Under the pieces are notes generated by a model. The model was not told the DNA's origin, did not search any database, and saw only the letters and a program-made list of their open reading frames with translations. Shown piece by piece: positions 52,838 to 64,000 of a stretch of DNA of 64,000 nucleotides (position 1 is the first letter of the stretch; each line of letters opens with the position of its first letter). The stretch is from Dryas octopetala. Its lineage: Eukaryota; Streptophyta; Magnoliopsida; Rosales; Rosaceae. The stretch lies in contig OY992837.1 in the NCBI GenBank assembly GCA_963921425.1, positions 12,993,896 to 13,057,895 of the forward strand, read 5' to 3'. The position numbers were made by a program, and so were the translations under genes.

Positions 52838-54432
52838 CAAGGAATAAAATTTCGGGTTTCGAGGAAATTTCGATGGAAATTTCGATGGAAATTTCGACGG
52901 AAATTTCGAAGATTTTTAAATTTCGACAAAAATTAGATGGAAACGATGGAAATTACTATCAAAATACGGAAATTTTGAATGAAACTTTACCATATGTTTA
53001 TTTAACATATTATCTACTAAATTGATAAAAAACATTGAAGAAACTAATTATATATATAGTAGGCTTCATGTGATATAAGATGAATATAATGTGCGCTGGA
53101 GACAAATACTGTTAAATAAAATTAGTATAATGAATAAATGAAATTAGTATATTATTTATACTCTATAAGCTATACATTAAACCCTATATATTTTATAATC
53201 TATACTCTATATTGTTTAAGATATGATATATGATATTAGGATTTAGGCCCTTTATGGTATTTTTAATTATTTTTTATATAAAAATATATTAAAGTTTATT
53301 GATTTAGGGTTTAAAAATAATTAAACGAAACTCCAAAACGGTCAAAAAAAATTCAAAACCATTTTTTCTTTACAATTGCCCAAATGCCTCAAACCCCAAT
53401 CAATCATAAACCTTTTAATTTTTTTTATCTTTTTTATTATTTCTTTCCCTTTTTTTTCTTTTTTCTTTTTTTTTCCTTTTTTCTTTTCTTTTCTTTTTTC
53501 CTTCTTTTTTTTTTTTCCTTTTTTCTTTTCTTTTTTTTCCTTCTTTTTTTTTTCCTTTTTTCTTTTCCTTTTTTTCCTTCTTTTTCTTTTCCTTTTTTTT
53601 TCCTTCTTTTTTTCCTTCCTTTTCCTTTCCCCCGTGACCGTAAGACTGAGAGAGATTTGAAGGCAAAAGAAAAATAAAAGAAAGTGAGAGCTAGTCTAGC
53701 TAGATGACAAAAGAATCTAGGAAGAAAGAAAGATTTAATACTTGAAAAAGCTTTGCTTGACCTTTCTTATCAGTCTTGTCTAGGGATGTGTAATTGAGGA
53801 GATAAAAATACACGCTTTGGCCTTTGGGTTCCTCAGCTTTCTGTTTCTTTTATTATCCATCGATTTATATATCCAAGTTGTTTGGCCGTGAGTCACTGAG
53901 TCTCCAACTCTCCATCTCCAGTTTTTTTTTTCTTTATCGCCCCTCTGCCACCGCCGGCCTCAACCCACCATGTCGCCCCTCTGCCACCGCCGCCCCCTTT
54001 TTCTTCGTCGATCTCTGCTCTGCTGCCCCCTGCCGCGCCCTCAACCCACCCTCATCTCCCCCATGCCACCCCTCTGCCATCGCCGGCCCCATCTTTCTCC
54101 CCCCTGCCGCCGCCCCCTTTTTCTCCGTCGATCTCCGCGATTCTCCTCTAAACAGCCATGTAAGTGTCTGTTTTTTTTTAATGTTTGAGGCTTTGAGCGT
54201 TTACATGTTTTTTGGGCGAAGAGACAGAGTTCTAAGGCAATCGGGGGCTGAGTTTGTGTCACCGTCGAAAATTTCGCCGAAATTTCGAGAATTTCGGCGA
54301 AATTTCGATAATTTCGATAATTTCGGCGAAATTATCACGAAAACTTAACAAATGTTCGTTTCGATTTCGACGTCCCAAAAAATCGAAATTTTCGGCGAAA
54401 TTTCGCCGAAAATTTCGAAATTTAATACCTTG
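52838..54432. mobile_element. Non-autonomous hAT-type element, 1595 bp
   Basis: The terminal inverted repeat is CAAGGAATAAAATTTCG at the left and the complement of CGAAATTTAATACCTTG at the right. A perfect 8-bp target duplication GATACAAT lies at 52830-52837 and 54433-54440, the size expected for hAT transposons. Subterminal regions carry many copies of GAAATTTCG variants (52860-52960 and 54265-54425). The interior has a pyrimidine tract and a GC-rich piece (53940-54170) but no transposase. It lies only 30 bp from the Mutator-like element. Confidence 0.9.
53413..53630. repeat. Polypyrimidine tract, ~215 bp
   Basis: An almost unbroken run of T and C on the plus strand (TTTTCTTTTCC variants) inside the hAT-type element. 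It creates Phe-rich or Lys-rich frames that are not genes. Confidence 0.95.
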
Positions 54433-54440
54433 GATACAAT

Positions 54441-55721
54441 TAACTGTGAATCAGCGATGCAGATATAAAAAGGTTCGTTGACTTTATATACCAAATTGGA
54501 ATATTTTTTTACTTTAATTACCAAAATATTTATGTCATTTCACTTTACATACTAAATTTCAGTTTATGTACCAACTTTAAAAAATATGGTTATACCGAGC
54601 TGTGACTATTTAACAGTCCTAACTTTTTTATTGATTTGTTGATTTTTCAATATTTGCAAGGCTTAAACTTTAATATTTAGTTTTTGGGTTATAGGACTTC
54701 ATCTCCAAAGTCTAAATAAAAAGTATTAGACCCTTATAAATTTTGAATTTTGTGAATTTGAAACAGTTACAACCGTATAGCAAACTAATTTGTAACCTAA
54801 TTCAAAATATCTTACTCTAGGTTAGTACCTAAATTAAAAAAAAATTAGTGTTTTACTGATTTGTTGAAAAACTATTAATATTTTGTATTTAATTCAAATT
54901 TTCTAAATATAAAATCAGTGATTCATTACTTTCAATTATCTTTATTATTAAAGATTTTAAAATTAAGAAACAAAAAATAAAGCAGTTAAATTCATGCCAC
55001 ATTATGATAAATCATTATGGCAGAAGAGGTCAAACCAATCAAAAAATATGTATTTAGATCAACCAATTACAGGCTTACAGACAAGCTTAAATTGCCACAT
55101 AAATGGTTCAAGAATCTAAATATCGCTCAATCAGGAGAATCCTAAGTAAATAATAACTGCCACGTATTGGGGTAAACCGAAATACCCCCAAAATTTTCCA
55201 GCTAACCAAACACACCCAAGAATCTCCTCCTCCCTATAAAAGAAATAGAAAGGTGAGTACAAAAGATGAAAAGAAGACCCACTTTTACCAAACAAGAAGG
55301 AAACGAAAACCGAAAAACACAAACTCACCACCAAACAAACAAGCGCCAAAGTCACACCAAAAGGGTTGGTCCCACACTCCCACCTTGTAATTATAAAATT
55401 AAGACCTCACCTCACACACAAAAATCAAAACAAGCCCACTTTTTATTAATTTATTCCAATTAAATTAAAGAATAATTAACGGGATATTAATTAATTGATA
55501 ATGGAAAACTGTGGAATTTGCGTAATTATCTTTATTATAAATAGCCGCATGAAAAGTTTCAACTTACGAAGCTTCGTGGAAGCTGCCATGGCTCTGCCTT
55601 CACTCCCACCATTTAACCCCTCACCCCTTCCTCTCTCCTTACCATCAATCCCCTTCTCTCTCCTCCTCCTTCTCCATTTCTCTCTCCATCCTTTTTCCTC
55701 ATCTGGGTTTTCATTTCCGCC
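54441..55721. other. Intergenic DNA and promoter/leader of the calmodulin-like gene
   Basis: AT-rich to about 55500, with no gene. A TATA box (TATAAATA) at 55536-55543 and a CT-rich leader (55600-55700, CTCTCTCC motifs) precede the ATG at 55722. Confidence 0.55.
55536..55543 (+). promoter_or_regulatory. TATA box of the calmodulin-like gene
   Basis: TTATTATAAATAGCC lies 180 bp upstream of the ATG, giving a leader of about 150 nt that is CT-rich. Confidence 0.65.
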
Positions 55722-56402
55722 ATGAAGCTCATGAATATATACCCCAAAAACCTCAGCCCAAAACGCCTCTTCCGGTCCAAGAAGGACCGGTCCGCGGTCT
55801 CCCGCTCCGACCCACCATCTTTCGGGTCCGGAACAGCGTCGTCCTCGTCCTCAGACTCCCTCTCGTCGACCCACAAGCCCGGAACCGGGGCCGGAGCCGG
55901 TGGTATCGGGACCCCCACCAGCGTTTTGCCCGAAATATCGGGTGACTGGTCCGAGTTCTCGGCCGATATCCACCTCGAGATGGCGCAGGCGTTTAAGCTC
56001 ATAGACAGGGACAACGACGGAATGGTGTCGAGAAAAGAGCTCGCAGCTCTTCTGAGCCGGCTCGGAGCAGACCCGCCGAGCCAGGAAGAGGTGACGTTGA
56101 TGCTGAGCGAGGTGGACCGGGACGGGGACGGCTGCATAAGCCTCGAGGCTCTGTTGAGCCGGGTCGGACCGGCTTGTGAACCGGCCGGCGACTCGGAGCT
56201 CCGGGAGGCGTTCGATGTTTTCGACACGGATCACGACGGAAAAATATCGGCGGAGGAGCTTTTGAGCGTGTTCACGGCGATAGGGGACGAGCGGTGCACG
56301 TTAGAGGATTGCCGGCGCATGATAGACGGGGTGGATAAGAACGGGGACGGGTTCGTCTGCTTCGAGGACTTTTCTCGTATGATGGAGCTGCAGAGATCAT
56401 GA
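55722..56402 (+). CDS. Calmodulin-like protein with four EF-hands, 226 aa
   Basis: An intronless, GC-rich plus-strand frame. Residues 1-70 are a basic, Ser/Gly-rich extension (KRLFRSKKDRS) without a clear signal peptide. Four EF-hand loops follow: 95-106 (DRDNDGMVSRKE), 132-143 (DRDGDGCISLEA), 168-179 (DTDHDGKISAEE) and 205-216 (DKNGDGFVCFED). Loops 1 and 3 are canonical. Loop 2 has Ala at position 12 instead of the bidentate Glu, and loop 4 has Asp there, so Ca2+ binding is probably unequal between hands. The length and long N-terminal extension fit the plant CML35/36-like group. Such proteins sense cytosolic Ca2+ and bind target proteins; the target here is unknown. Confidence 0.93.
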   Translation: MKLMNIYPKNLSPKRLFRSKKDRSAVSRSDPPSFGSGTASSSSSDSLSSTHKPGTGAGAGGIGTPTSVLPEISGDWSEFSADIHLEMAQAFKLIDRDNDGMVSRKELAALLSRLGADPPSQEEVTLMLSEVDRDGDGCISLEALLSRVGPACEPAGDSELREAFDVFDTDHDGKISAEELLSVFTAIGDERCTLEDCRRMIDGVDKNGDGFVCFEDFSRMMELQRS

Positions 56403-57777
56403 TGATCACGTGATGGATGATGTTTCTCCTCATGTCAAGGGGTCATAAAAGTCTTTTTGTTTTTTTTTTTTCGGATTCTCTTTTTAACTTTTTAATTTTG
56501 ATTATTGGGATGATGGATGTATGGTTTCACGGTATGTTGAAGAAGATTGAAACAGATCAAAAGGATCGGACGGCTTAGATTGGTCGATCTCAAACTTGAG
56601 AAATTGTGTATGCACTCGCCATTTAAATGATGGAAATCTTCTTCAACAATTTGTATATGATGAGTGCAAAGAGAAATATGCTATTCAGCTATTGTTAGAT
56701 TTGGAATATAGATGATGGATATTATGCTCTGATTTTTTGTTCTTCTTTTTTTTCGTTTTCTTTTAGTTTTAGTTTTTTTAATTTTCTACTTTTTGAAGGT
56801 TGGGAACACAATAATGAACATTGATTGAATCTTCCTTTTTCAACCAGAAAACAAGGAACATTGAACCTAAGAAGTCCTTACATAGCCTCACAGGCATTTA
56901 GGTGGACTAAATTGTAGTGAACTAAAATGTTTGAAATGTCATTTCACGTACAAATACGTGGTTTCACATTGAATTTCTGTCGAGGACAACAAAATGTTCA
57001 GGTTTTTTTAAAAAATTTTATAAATTAAATTTTTTTTTATAAATTAAAAAGCCTTTATTATGAATTAAAAAAAAATTTATACATTAAACGATTTTATTAT
57101 GAATCAAAAATTTTTTTTTTATAAATTTTAAAATATTTTCGATCTTCATCTAAAAATTATTTTTTTAAAGAATCTCAACCTAATTATCTTTTGAATTTAT
57201 GCCTTAAGAAAATAAGGTTTCTAACCCAAATCCCTTAAATTTGTATGGAATTAGAGGTTATTTATCTATATTTTATAATAGAATGACTTATACGAGGAAC
57301 TAATTATGAATCATTGTTTACTGTTTTTAGATTAGTCAAATGGTACATATTTTTATTAACTTAAAATCTTACACATACTCGTTTTATTATCTAATAACTT
57401 GTTTTAAATTATTAATTTTTAATAAAAGAAAAAAAAACTCTTATATGCATATTATTTCTTGTCTCGTTTTTTACCTCATTTGTCGAGGGTTCATTGTATC
57501 CACTTTTTACTCAATATACTTACCTAAAAAAATTTGTTAAAAAGTAACTTTTCAATCGCTTTGGATTTTGGAAATGAGGGAGGAGGTAGAGACTGTAGAG
57601 AGACCCGCCCACCACATTCTCCACCTTTGGCCGGCCGGTGATTTTGTCGACAACTCCTCCCTATGTCACCACCTCCACCTCTTTCCTCTCCTCAACCCTC
57701 ATATTCTCTCTCTCTCTCACTCTCACTCAAATTGGAAACAAAAGAGGTCAACAACCTTGTCAGCCTTCTTTGTTATC

Positions 57778-57823
<46 letters not shown>

Positions 57824-59054
57824 AAGGTGGAGGAGATGGTGGGTCTCTATCTCCTCCACAACTCTAAAAATTAAAAGGGTAAAAGTTTATGTTTAATGGT
57901 TTTAGGTGTTGATAGTAAAAGGTGGGTACAAATAACCATCCTAACACTTTTAGTCCCTATAATTTGTTATGGTTTCCAATTTCATTCATGTATTTTTAAA
58001 ACATATACATAGCCATCCTCGTTTTGAATTGATTACAATCAAGTCTAAATTCTAATGTGGTCATCCTTGCCACAAAAATGGGTATTTTTGCCATTTCATT
58101 TAAGAAAAAAACTTTCGAACCACCAAGTAGTGACACCAACGCGTCATTAAATTGGAATTGGAAGTGTTTTTTTCTAAAATATTTAAGAATCTAGGGATCG
58201 CCACATCATCATTTTTCGTAGATTGATGTATCCTAGTCTAAACTCTTTTTTACTTCTCCCTCTGCACTTAGTCAAGCCCGAGAGGCATGCATAGTGTGTT
58301 TTGAGTATTTAATATTCTATTAGTATTGTGGGAGTAAAAAAAACCTAAATTACAAGTCTGGGCTATAATTAAGTTTGTGAGAAGAACTTACCTATCCTAT
58401 CCTTTGTTGTATACAACATAACAAAAGATATGTAAGTTTTAGCCTAAGTTCGTATATAGTTATAATTTTATAAATTGTATTTTTGTAATCAATTAATAGT
58501 TCAATTAAGGTCAAATTAGAATTTTTGTCAAACTAATTAATAGAATGCTCACATAAAAGGTTTTTCTTTTTTTTTTTGAGAAAAAGGTCTGTAGGCGATT
58601 TATTTTTTAAACTTTCTCCAAGCAATTACATAATGATTCAAATAAGATGTAAGCGACATAGGACCATTTTCTACCCACATCAAAGGATGAGAAAGATCAA
58701 TACTAAACTTAGCCAATTTATGAACTACATAATTACATATTCATGGTTGATAACCCAAATATATGGCATCAAATCCCAATAGCAACTTCCTAAATTCCCA
58801 TACCAATTCACGTATAAGGTTATTTCAATAATTTATGCTACCCTAAAGCACTTCTTATACGTACGTGAAACATTGAAATAGTTTTGCATTATTGGCCAAA
58901 ATCTTAATTTTTCTGACCTTAATTGCAACCAGTAATTAAGATGGAGATTAAAGTGAGAAATGACAACTTATAGAGTTATAGGATCAAAATTGTAATTTGA
59001 CCAATAAATAAAAGACTTATTTACACATTTACCTCCTGAAATTATAGTTTCGTC
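56403..59054. other. Intergenic DNA right of the calmodulin-like gene
   Basis: The 3' untranslated region is expected in the first few hundred bases. 57000-57135 is a T/A-rich block of repeated TTTTATTATGAATTAAAAA units. A (GA)n microsatellite is at 57781-57821. No gene is supported. Confidence 0.5.
57781..57821 (+). repeat. (GA)n microsatellite, about 20 units
   Basis: An uninterrupted GA run of about 41 bases that creates an artificial Arg-Glu frame. Confidence 0.97.
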
Positions 59055-59305
59055 TCATTTTACCTTCTTAAAATTTATTGTCTCAATTTATCTTATGTAA
59101 GTTTCTCCCGTGTCTCATATAACCTGAAACCGTCAACTCAGTCAATTCCATAGTCAATTTATCTCATGCCACATAGACGCCACATTAGCAATTCAAACGG
59201 GGGAATGGACAGACTTGATGACTTCAGGTTATGTGAGACACAAAAAAAACTTACAAGAGGTAAATTGAAACAATAAACTTTAAGGGAGTGAGTTTTATTT
59301 TCTTG
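59055..59305. repeat. Fold-back (MITE-like) element, ~250 bp
   Basis: The left arm (TTATTGTCTCAATTTATCTT...CATATAACCTG) and the complement of the right arm (CAGGTTATGTGAGACAC... GGTAAATTGAAACAATAAA) pair over about 75 bp around a centre near 59180. The design resembles the Mutator-type fold-backs at 50499 and 51061, but I could not read a target duplication. Confidence 0.7.
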
Positions 59306-61594
59306 CATTTTCTGGTGTTGGGTCGTAGTTTGAGGGTGGTGGAGATGGTGGAAGGGTTGGTTTCTTCAGCTCTCCGCCAAGGATGAGTGGCGGAGAGCCA
59401 GATCTGTAAGTTGGTTGTTTTGCAACTCCTGATTTTAAAATCAATGAGTGCGATATGCCGATATGTACATTTATACTAAGAGCACATGAAATGGATATGC
59501 CACTATTTATCTGTATGTAGACAACATGCTAAGAGAATTCTAAAATGATTTGAAAGCCAAAGTTATATTATGAACCAAGATTTTTCTTCAAACATTTGAT
59601 GGACTAGTATTAATTCAACCAATCATATTGAGAAAGTACTTGAACATTTCATAAGTGTGAATATAGCGAGCCTTACAAAAACACCATATAACTACAAATA
59701 TTGGTCAAAGCGTATCACAATTAGAATATTTTAGTATTCTGGTCTTATAATGCATACGGATTTGACGTGGTCTTCTCATTTAAGAGATTGAGTATATATA
59801 CAAGAAATCCTAGAAGGTATTACTAGAATGCAATAGTTAGTGTTCTTAGGTATTCAAGATGAACCTAGAAATGTAGATTGCACGTACTTCACAAGATTTC
59901 GTGCTCTATTGAGGAGTGATACCCAATTGGATATTTGATATGAAAAAGACTCAAACTTGTATAGCTCTATGAGATCTATGAGAATTAATTATAGGGTAAA
60001 ATACAATTTTGGTTCTTGAGTTACTCCAAAATACATTAGTTTAAAAATTACTAATTTGTGTTTACTTGTGTTAATAATCGTAGGATAATTTCTAACTTTC
60101 ATTAATCGATTAATCGGTCAAAGGAGATAAAAGTCTTTTCACCTCAAATTTAAAAAATAAAAAATAAAAAAAATTGTGTTTTCTTCATCACCTCTAGTGC
60201 CATATCTCACTCCAGCCCTCAGCAACCAACCAAACAGAGTTCAAACACCCATCCAAACCCACCAAAACTCACACACCCATTGATCTTCATCTTGCGCAGA
60301 TATGGAATTATATCTACTTCAAACAATAAAATGAATTTTTTTAAAGTTAAATGGTCAAACATAGGAAATGATCATTTTACCCCTTTAAACTAATCAAGTC
60401 ATGTAACTGGCACATGGTCTTTTTTTAACAGAAATCTTGACAGAGGTGACGAATTATCCCACATTGATATAAATTATACATAAATGTTCTTCGTCAATAC
60501 GAATCTAAATATATGTCTTGAAATAAAATTGACCTTAAAATTTGTGTCCTTTTTCCTTGAGAAATAAGTGAAGGTGGAATTCAGCTAGTTGGTCTAATTT
60601 GATTAATATAATATGATTATCAAATTACAGTAGTTGCAGGTAGCGTACAGTCTTGTTCAATTTGGAATATCGGTTTCTCTTTTATGCTTGGCATCATTTT
60701 CAATCATTTGTTTAAAGTTTAAACACATGTAAGATTCCTTGCTTAATAATTATATACATAATTTTTAATACATAGTCTAGCATTCCTACCAAAAAAATCT
60801 TGTGGTACCAACTGTTTATTTTACTTGGTTATAACTTATAAGAATGTACACAAAGAATGTCTTGAAAAGTTTAGTCTTTCTGTAATATTACTTAAAGGTA
60901 TATGTTCTGACTGAAGCAAGTTAGTATTAATTTATCTTACAAATTCTAACATGAGCTGGGCACTTTACTTGAGGACTATATTGTTGGAGTTAGACTCGTA
61001 ATATTGTCCCATAATTTGAATTGTCTATTTAATCAAAATTCACTAACTAAAATGATATTTCAATTTGAATAACTTTTTTTTACAGAAATAATACTTGAAA
61101 ATAAACAATTTAAATCATAAAATCACATTGCAAAATAAACTTCACATGTGGTCACCAAATTAAGTCCTCAATTTAGATCCTCCCTAAATGGCCTTCCATT
61201 TACATTTTAAATCTTATAATATTTAAAATGGTGAGGCAATTGAATATTCAATAATATCTTTCTCAAACAAAAAAGAATATTCAATAATATTTTTCTATTC
61301 GCCCAGAAAAAAAAAAATTTCTGAATCTTTGTCCAAAAAGAAAAAATAATTTTCTGAACAAACCCATGTCTTTCATTTAACAATTAAACAACTACCAGAG
61401 TCATTTTCTGCATATAAAACATCCGTGTTCCTACATAATACAATAGATTTTTGGTATTAAATAATTATGTGCTTATACATATGCATATAGTGGTTGGTTG
61501 GTAGGAAAGAAGCTTAAAACAAAAAACAAAAAATTGAGGACATAATTTGATCAGTACTGCGTGAAATATCAAATTATGTGTTTGGAAGAAGGAA
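59306..61594. other. Gene-poor AT-rich DNA
   Basis: No supported gene on either strand. Poly-A/T runs are scattered through it, and the block 61075-61145 (GAAAATAAACAATTTAAATC...) resembles the dispersed repeat noted at 5470. Confidence 0.5.
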
Positions 61595-62100
61595 TTTTAT
61601 ATGCATGTTATAAATAAATATATATATATGTATTGTAGTGCTCAAGTATTAACTAGTTTGTGATTTAATAGTATTTTTCTTTATAACATTAAAATAGGCT
61701 CGTCAGATGATATAACTTCATAATTCGAACGGTCTATTTTTCAAGTTCACTTCAAAGGTTAATATTTCAAAATTTAATTAAATCAAAATTTTTTTTATTG
61801 ATCAACAACTATTATCTATGAGATATGAACTCAATACTCCATTTCATAATATAGAGATTAAAAATTATATTTTAATTAAAAAACTGCGTGAAAAACATGT
61901 ACTATGAAGGCTACGTTTAAGGACTAAGTACACATTTTTTTTCTTTATGCATGAAGATAAGTACAAATTAGACACCTTCTAGATTTCCATTTTCCATCCC
62001 ACCTTATTATTAGTCCAACTGATATTAATGCTTACATAATGTTAAAGACCAAATAAATCAAAGTGAAAATAATATTAAACATCAATTGTTTTGCCCCACA
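61595..62100. repeat. ~500-bp direct repeat, copy 1
   Basis: It matches 63489-64000 at high identity (e.g. GTATTGTAGTGCTCAAGTAT, CTACGTTTAAGGACTAAGTA and AATTGTTTTGCCCCACAAAA in the same order). The two copies may be parts of a tandem duplication interrupted by an element at 62230-63476, because the left junction TTGAGGACA..GTGT also recurs near 61535 and 62190. An LTR pair is the alternative. Confidence 0.9.
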
Positions 62101-62229
62101 AAAAAAGCAACATTAATTGTCTTAATAATGTTAGGCTGATCAAATTATGATCAGTACAGTGTGTTTGGTTAGGCTGATCAATTGTCAAAAAAATTGAGGA
62201 CAATATATAACATGCATATATACTAGTAT

Positions 62230-63476
62230 AGTGTGTTAGGACGAAAGAATTTTAATTTTCATATAAATTCATAAATGATAGAATTTAAAATTCCGTTATT
62301 TAAATTTCTATAAATTACATTTTCTATTGTTTGGATATATGTATATAGAATTTTGTAAATGACATGAATTACAAATTTTAATTAAAGCCCCACCGACTAC
62401 CCACCCACGCCACCACCTTCCCCTTCCTCTGAGTCTCCGACCACACTCGTCTCTCCCTTCAATTCTCTCTTCTCTTCTCTCTATATACTCCTCATCTCTT
62501 CTCTGCATATTAAAATTTCTTCACAAGATTGATTTTTTTTTTCTTCAATTCCAAGAGCCCAGCAACGAAAGACAAAAAAAACATCTCCATTAATTGCATT
62601 TTCTTATAATAAACTTGCAAATCAGGTTGGGATCAGATTGATGGAGATCCCAAATGGCAGACCAAACAAAGATTTAGCCCAACATATTCCAATCACAATC
62701 GTAACTGTTACAAAAAAAAAATGGCAAAGCTGCAACGGCTGCAGCTAGAGGGAAGTGAGAGAGAGTTTAGAGAAAGAAATCAGAGAGAAAAAGAAAGGGG
62801 AGGAGGTTATGGAAAAATTATAGGGTATAACCGATATACCGCTACGTAATATAACCGATATATCGCTACGTGGTATAACTAATTCAACGTGTAAGGGTAT
62901 TACTAGACGATGTGTTTATATTAGTAGGGTATAATATTAATAACATCCACTCATATTATAACAAATAGACTGGTTATACCACGTGTCAATATAGCGGTTA
63001 TACAGAATAGTTTCTCGGATAAGAGTGGTTGGAGGTGGCGTGAGTGGAGATGGGTGGGCAGTTGGCTTTATGATTTTTTGTTTTTCTAATCTTTTAATTT
63101 CTTAATATTATTTGTGGAAAAAAAAAAGTTTGTAGATGTGACAAGATCTAAGTCACAAATGATTATTAGAGGGCTGAGATCAAAAGTTAGGTATAGTCTA
63201 TTAGGAAGAAAACTGGCAAAGGATCCAAGTCTAGATGTGGTTGTGGTGGGTGGGTCTTTTTTCTTCAAATCTCAAATGTCATGAAATTTGGAAATGACAC
63301 CTATTTAGGTGGAATTTAAAGTCAGAATTTATGACTCTCAAATTTCATAATTTTTTCTGCTTAGAATTCTAAGATTTCCGTGTTAATGAGGTCAAACAAG
63401 GGAATTTGAGATTTTCATTTCTCAAATTCTGACTTTTAATGAAATATCGAGTTAAATTTCTCTATCTAAACACACT
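62230..63476. mobile_element. Possible TIR element inserted between the direct repeats
   Basis: The left end AGTGTGTTAGGACGAAAGAA and the complement of the right end (AGTGTGTTTAGATAGAGAAA) agree in outline, and the inner sequences on both sides repeat AAATTCATAAATTT-type motifs. Such AGTGTGTTTGG-like ends occur in plant PIF/Harbinger and hAT MITE families. No clear target duplication was read and there is no transposase, so this is tentative. 62820-63010 carries several copies of TATAACCGATATA/CTACGT motifs. Confidence 0.45.
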
Positions 63477-63488
63477 GTAAAAGAAATC

Positions 63489-64000
63489 GAGTTTTATATA
63501 CATGTTGTATATAAATATATATATGTATTGTAGTGCTCAAGTATTAACTAGTTTGTGATTTAATAGTATTTTTCTCTATAACATTAAAATAGGCTCATCA
63601 GATGATATAACTTTATAATTCGAACGGTCCATTTTTCAAGTTCACTTCAAAGGTTAATATTTCAAAATTTAATTAAATCAAAATTTTTTTTTATTGATCA
63701 ACAACTATTATCTATGAGATATGAACTCAATACTTCATTTCATAATATAGAGATTAAAAATTATTTAATTACTTTAAAAACTGCGTGAAAAACATGTACT
63801 ATGAAGGCTACGTTTGAGGACTAAGTACACATTTTTTTCCTTTATGCATAAAGATAAGTACACATTAGACACCTTCTAGATTTCCATTTTCCATCCCACC
63901 TTATTATTAGTCCAACTGATATTAATGCTTACATAATGTTAAAGACCAAATAAATCAAAGTGAAAATAATATTAAACATCAATTGTTTTGCCCCACAAAA
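63489..64000. repeat. ~500-bp direct repeat, copy 2, cut by window edge
   Basis: It starts near TTTTATATACATGTTG and follows copy 1 to the last base of the window, with scattered substitutions and small indels. Its end is not visible. Confidence 0.9.

Noticed and set aside
53376-53677. Phe-rich and Lys-rich frames on both strands
   Set aside because: They are translations of the polypyrimidine tract in the hAT-type element, not proteins.
57781-57821. Arg-Glu repeat frames at the GA microsatellite
   Set aside because: A pure dinucleotide repeat translated in an open frame.
1-64000. tRNA, rRNA and CRISPR-like arrays
   Set aside because: I saw no cloverleaf with intact A and B boxes, no rRNA-like block and no regularly spaced repeats with unique spacers; the tandem repeats found have no spacers.

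Overview
The window is nuclear DNA of a flowering plant, most likely a eudicot. It is AT-rich, the genes are sparse and interrupted by GT-AG introns, and most of the rest is plant transposable elements. The recognisable host genes are plant families: a B-box/CCT regulator, an SDP1-type oil-body lipase, a PICBP-type calmodulin-binding protein and a calmodulin-like protein. I cannot fix the species by eye.

Layout. 1-4480 is the promoter-side end of a CACTA (En/Spm) DNA transposon with a minus-strand TNP2 transposase that runs off the left edge. 4481-13490 is mostly intergenic. It holds two MITE-like elements, a palindrome-rich minisatellite, two tandem genes for small proteins sharing an N-terminal FFPTDFFYPR motif, and a broken invertase/pectin-methylesterase-inhibitor pseudogene between them. 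13491-15719 is a four-exon B-box/CCT gene. 18876-31063 is a complete 12.2-kb Ty3/Gypsy retrotransposon with nearly identical LTRs, an intact minus-strand Gag-Pol with two RNase H domains (Tat lineage), and a plus-strand extra gene with its own TATA box and two probable introns. 32101-36413 is a PICBP-like gene (minus) with a GC-AG intron. 40482-44500 is a three-exon SDP1-like triacylglycerol lipase gene (plus). 50499-54432 is a cluster of three DNA elements whose target-site duplications I can read: a Mutator-type MITE, a 1.75-kb Mutator-type element carrying an internally duplicated segment, and a 1.6-kb hAT-type element. 55722-56402 is an intronless four-EF-hand calmodulin-like gene. The right edge (56403-64000) is repeat-rich and has no gene I can support.

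Functional links. No operon-like logic is expected in a plant genome. The PICBP-like protein and the calmodulin-like protein both belong to calcium signalling but lie about 19 kb apart, and I do not infer a cluster. The most unusual system is the retrotransposon: gag-pol and an intron-containing accessory gene converge on each other around a 71-bp tandem array, so their transcripts may overlap.
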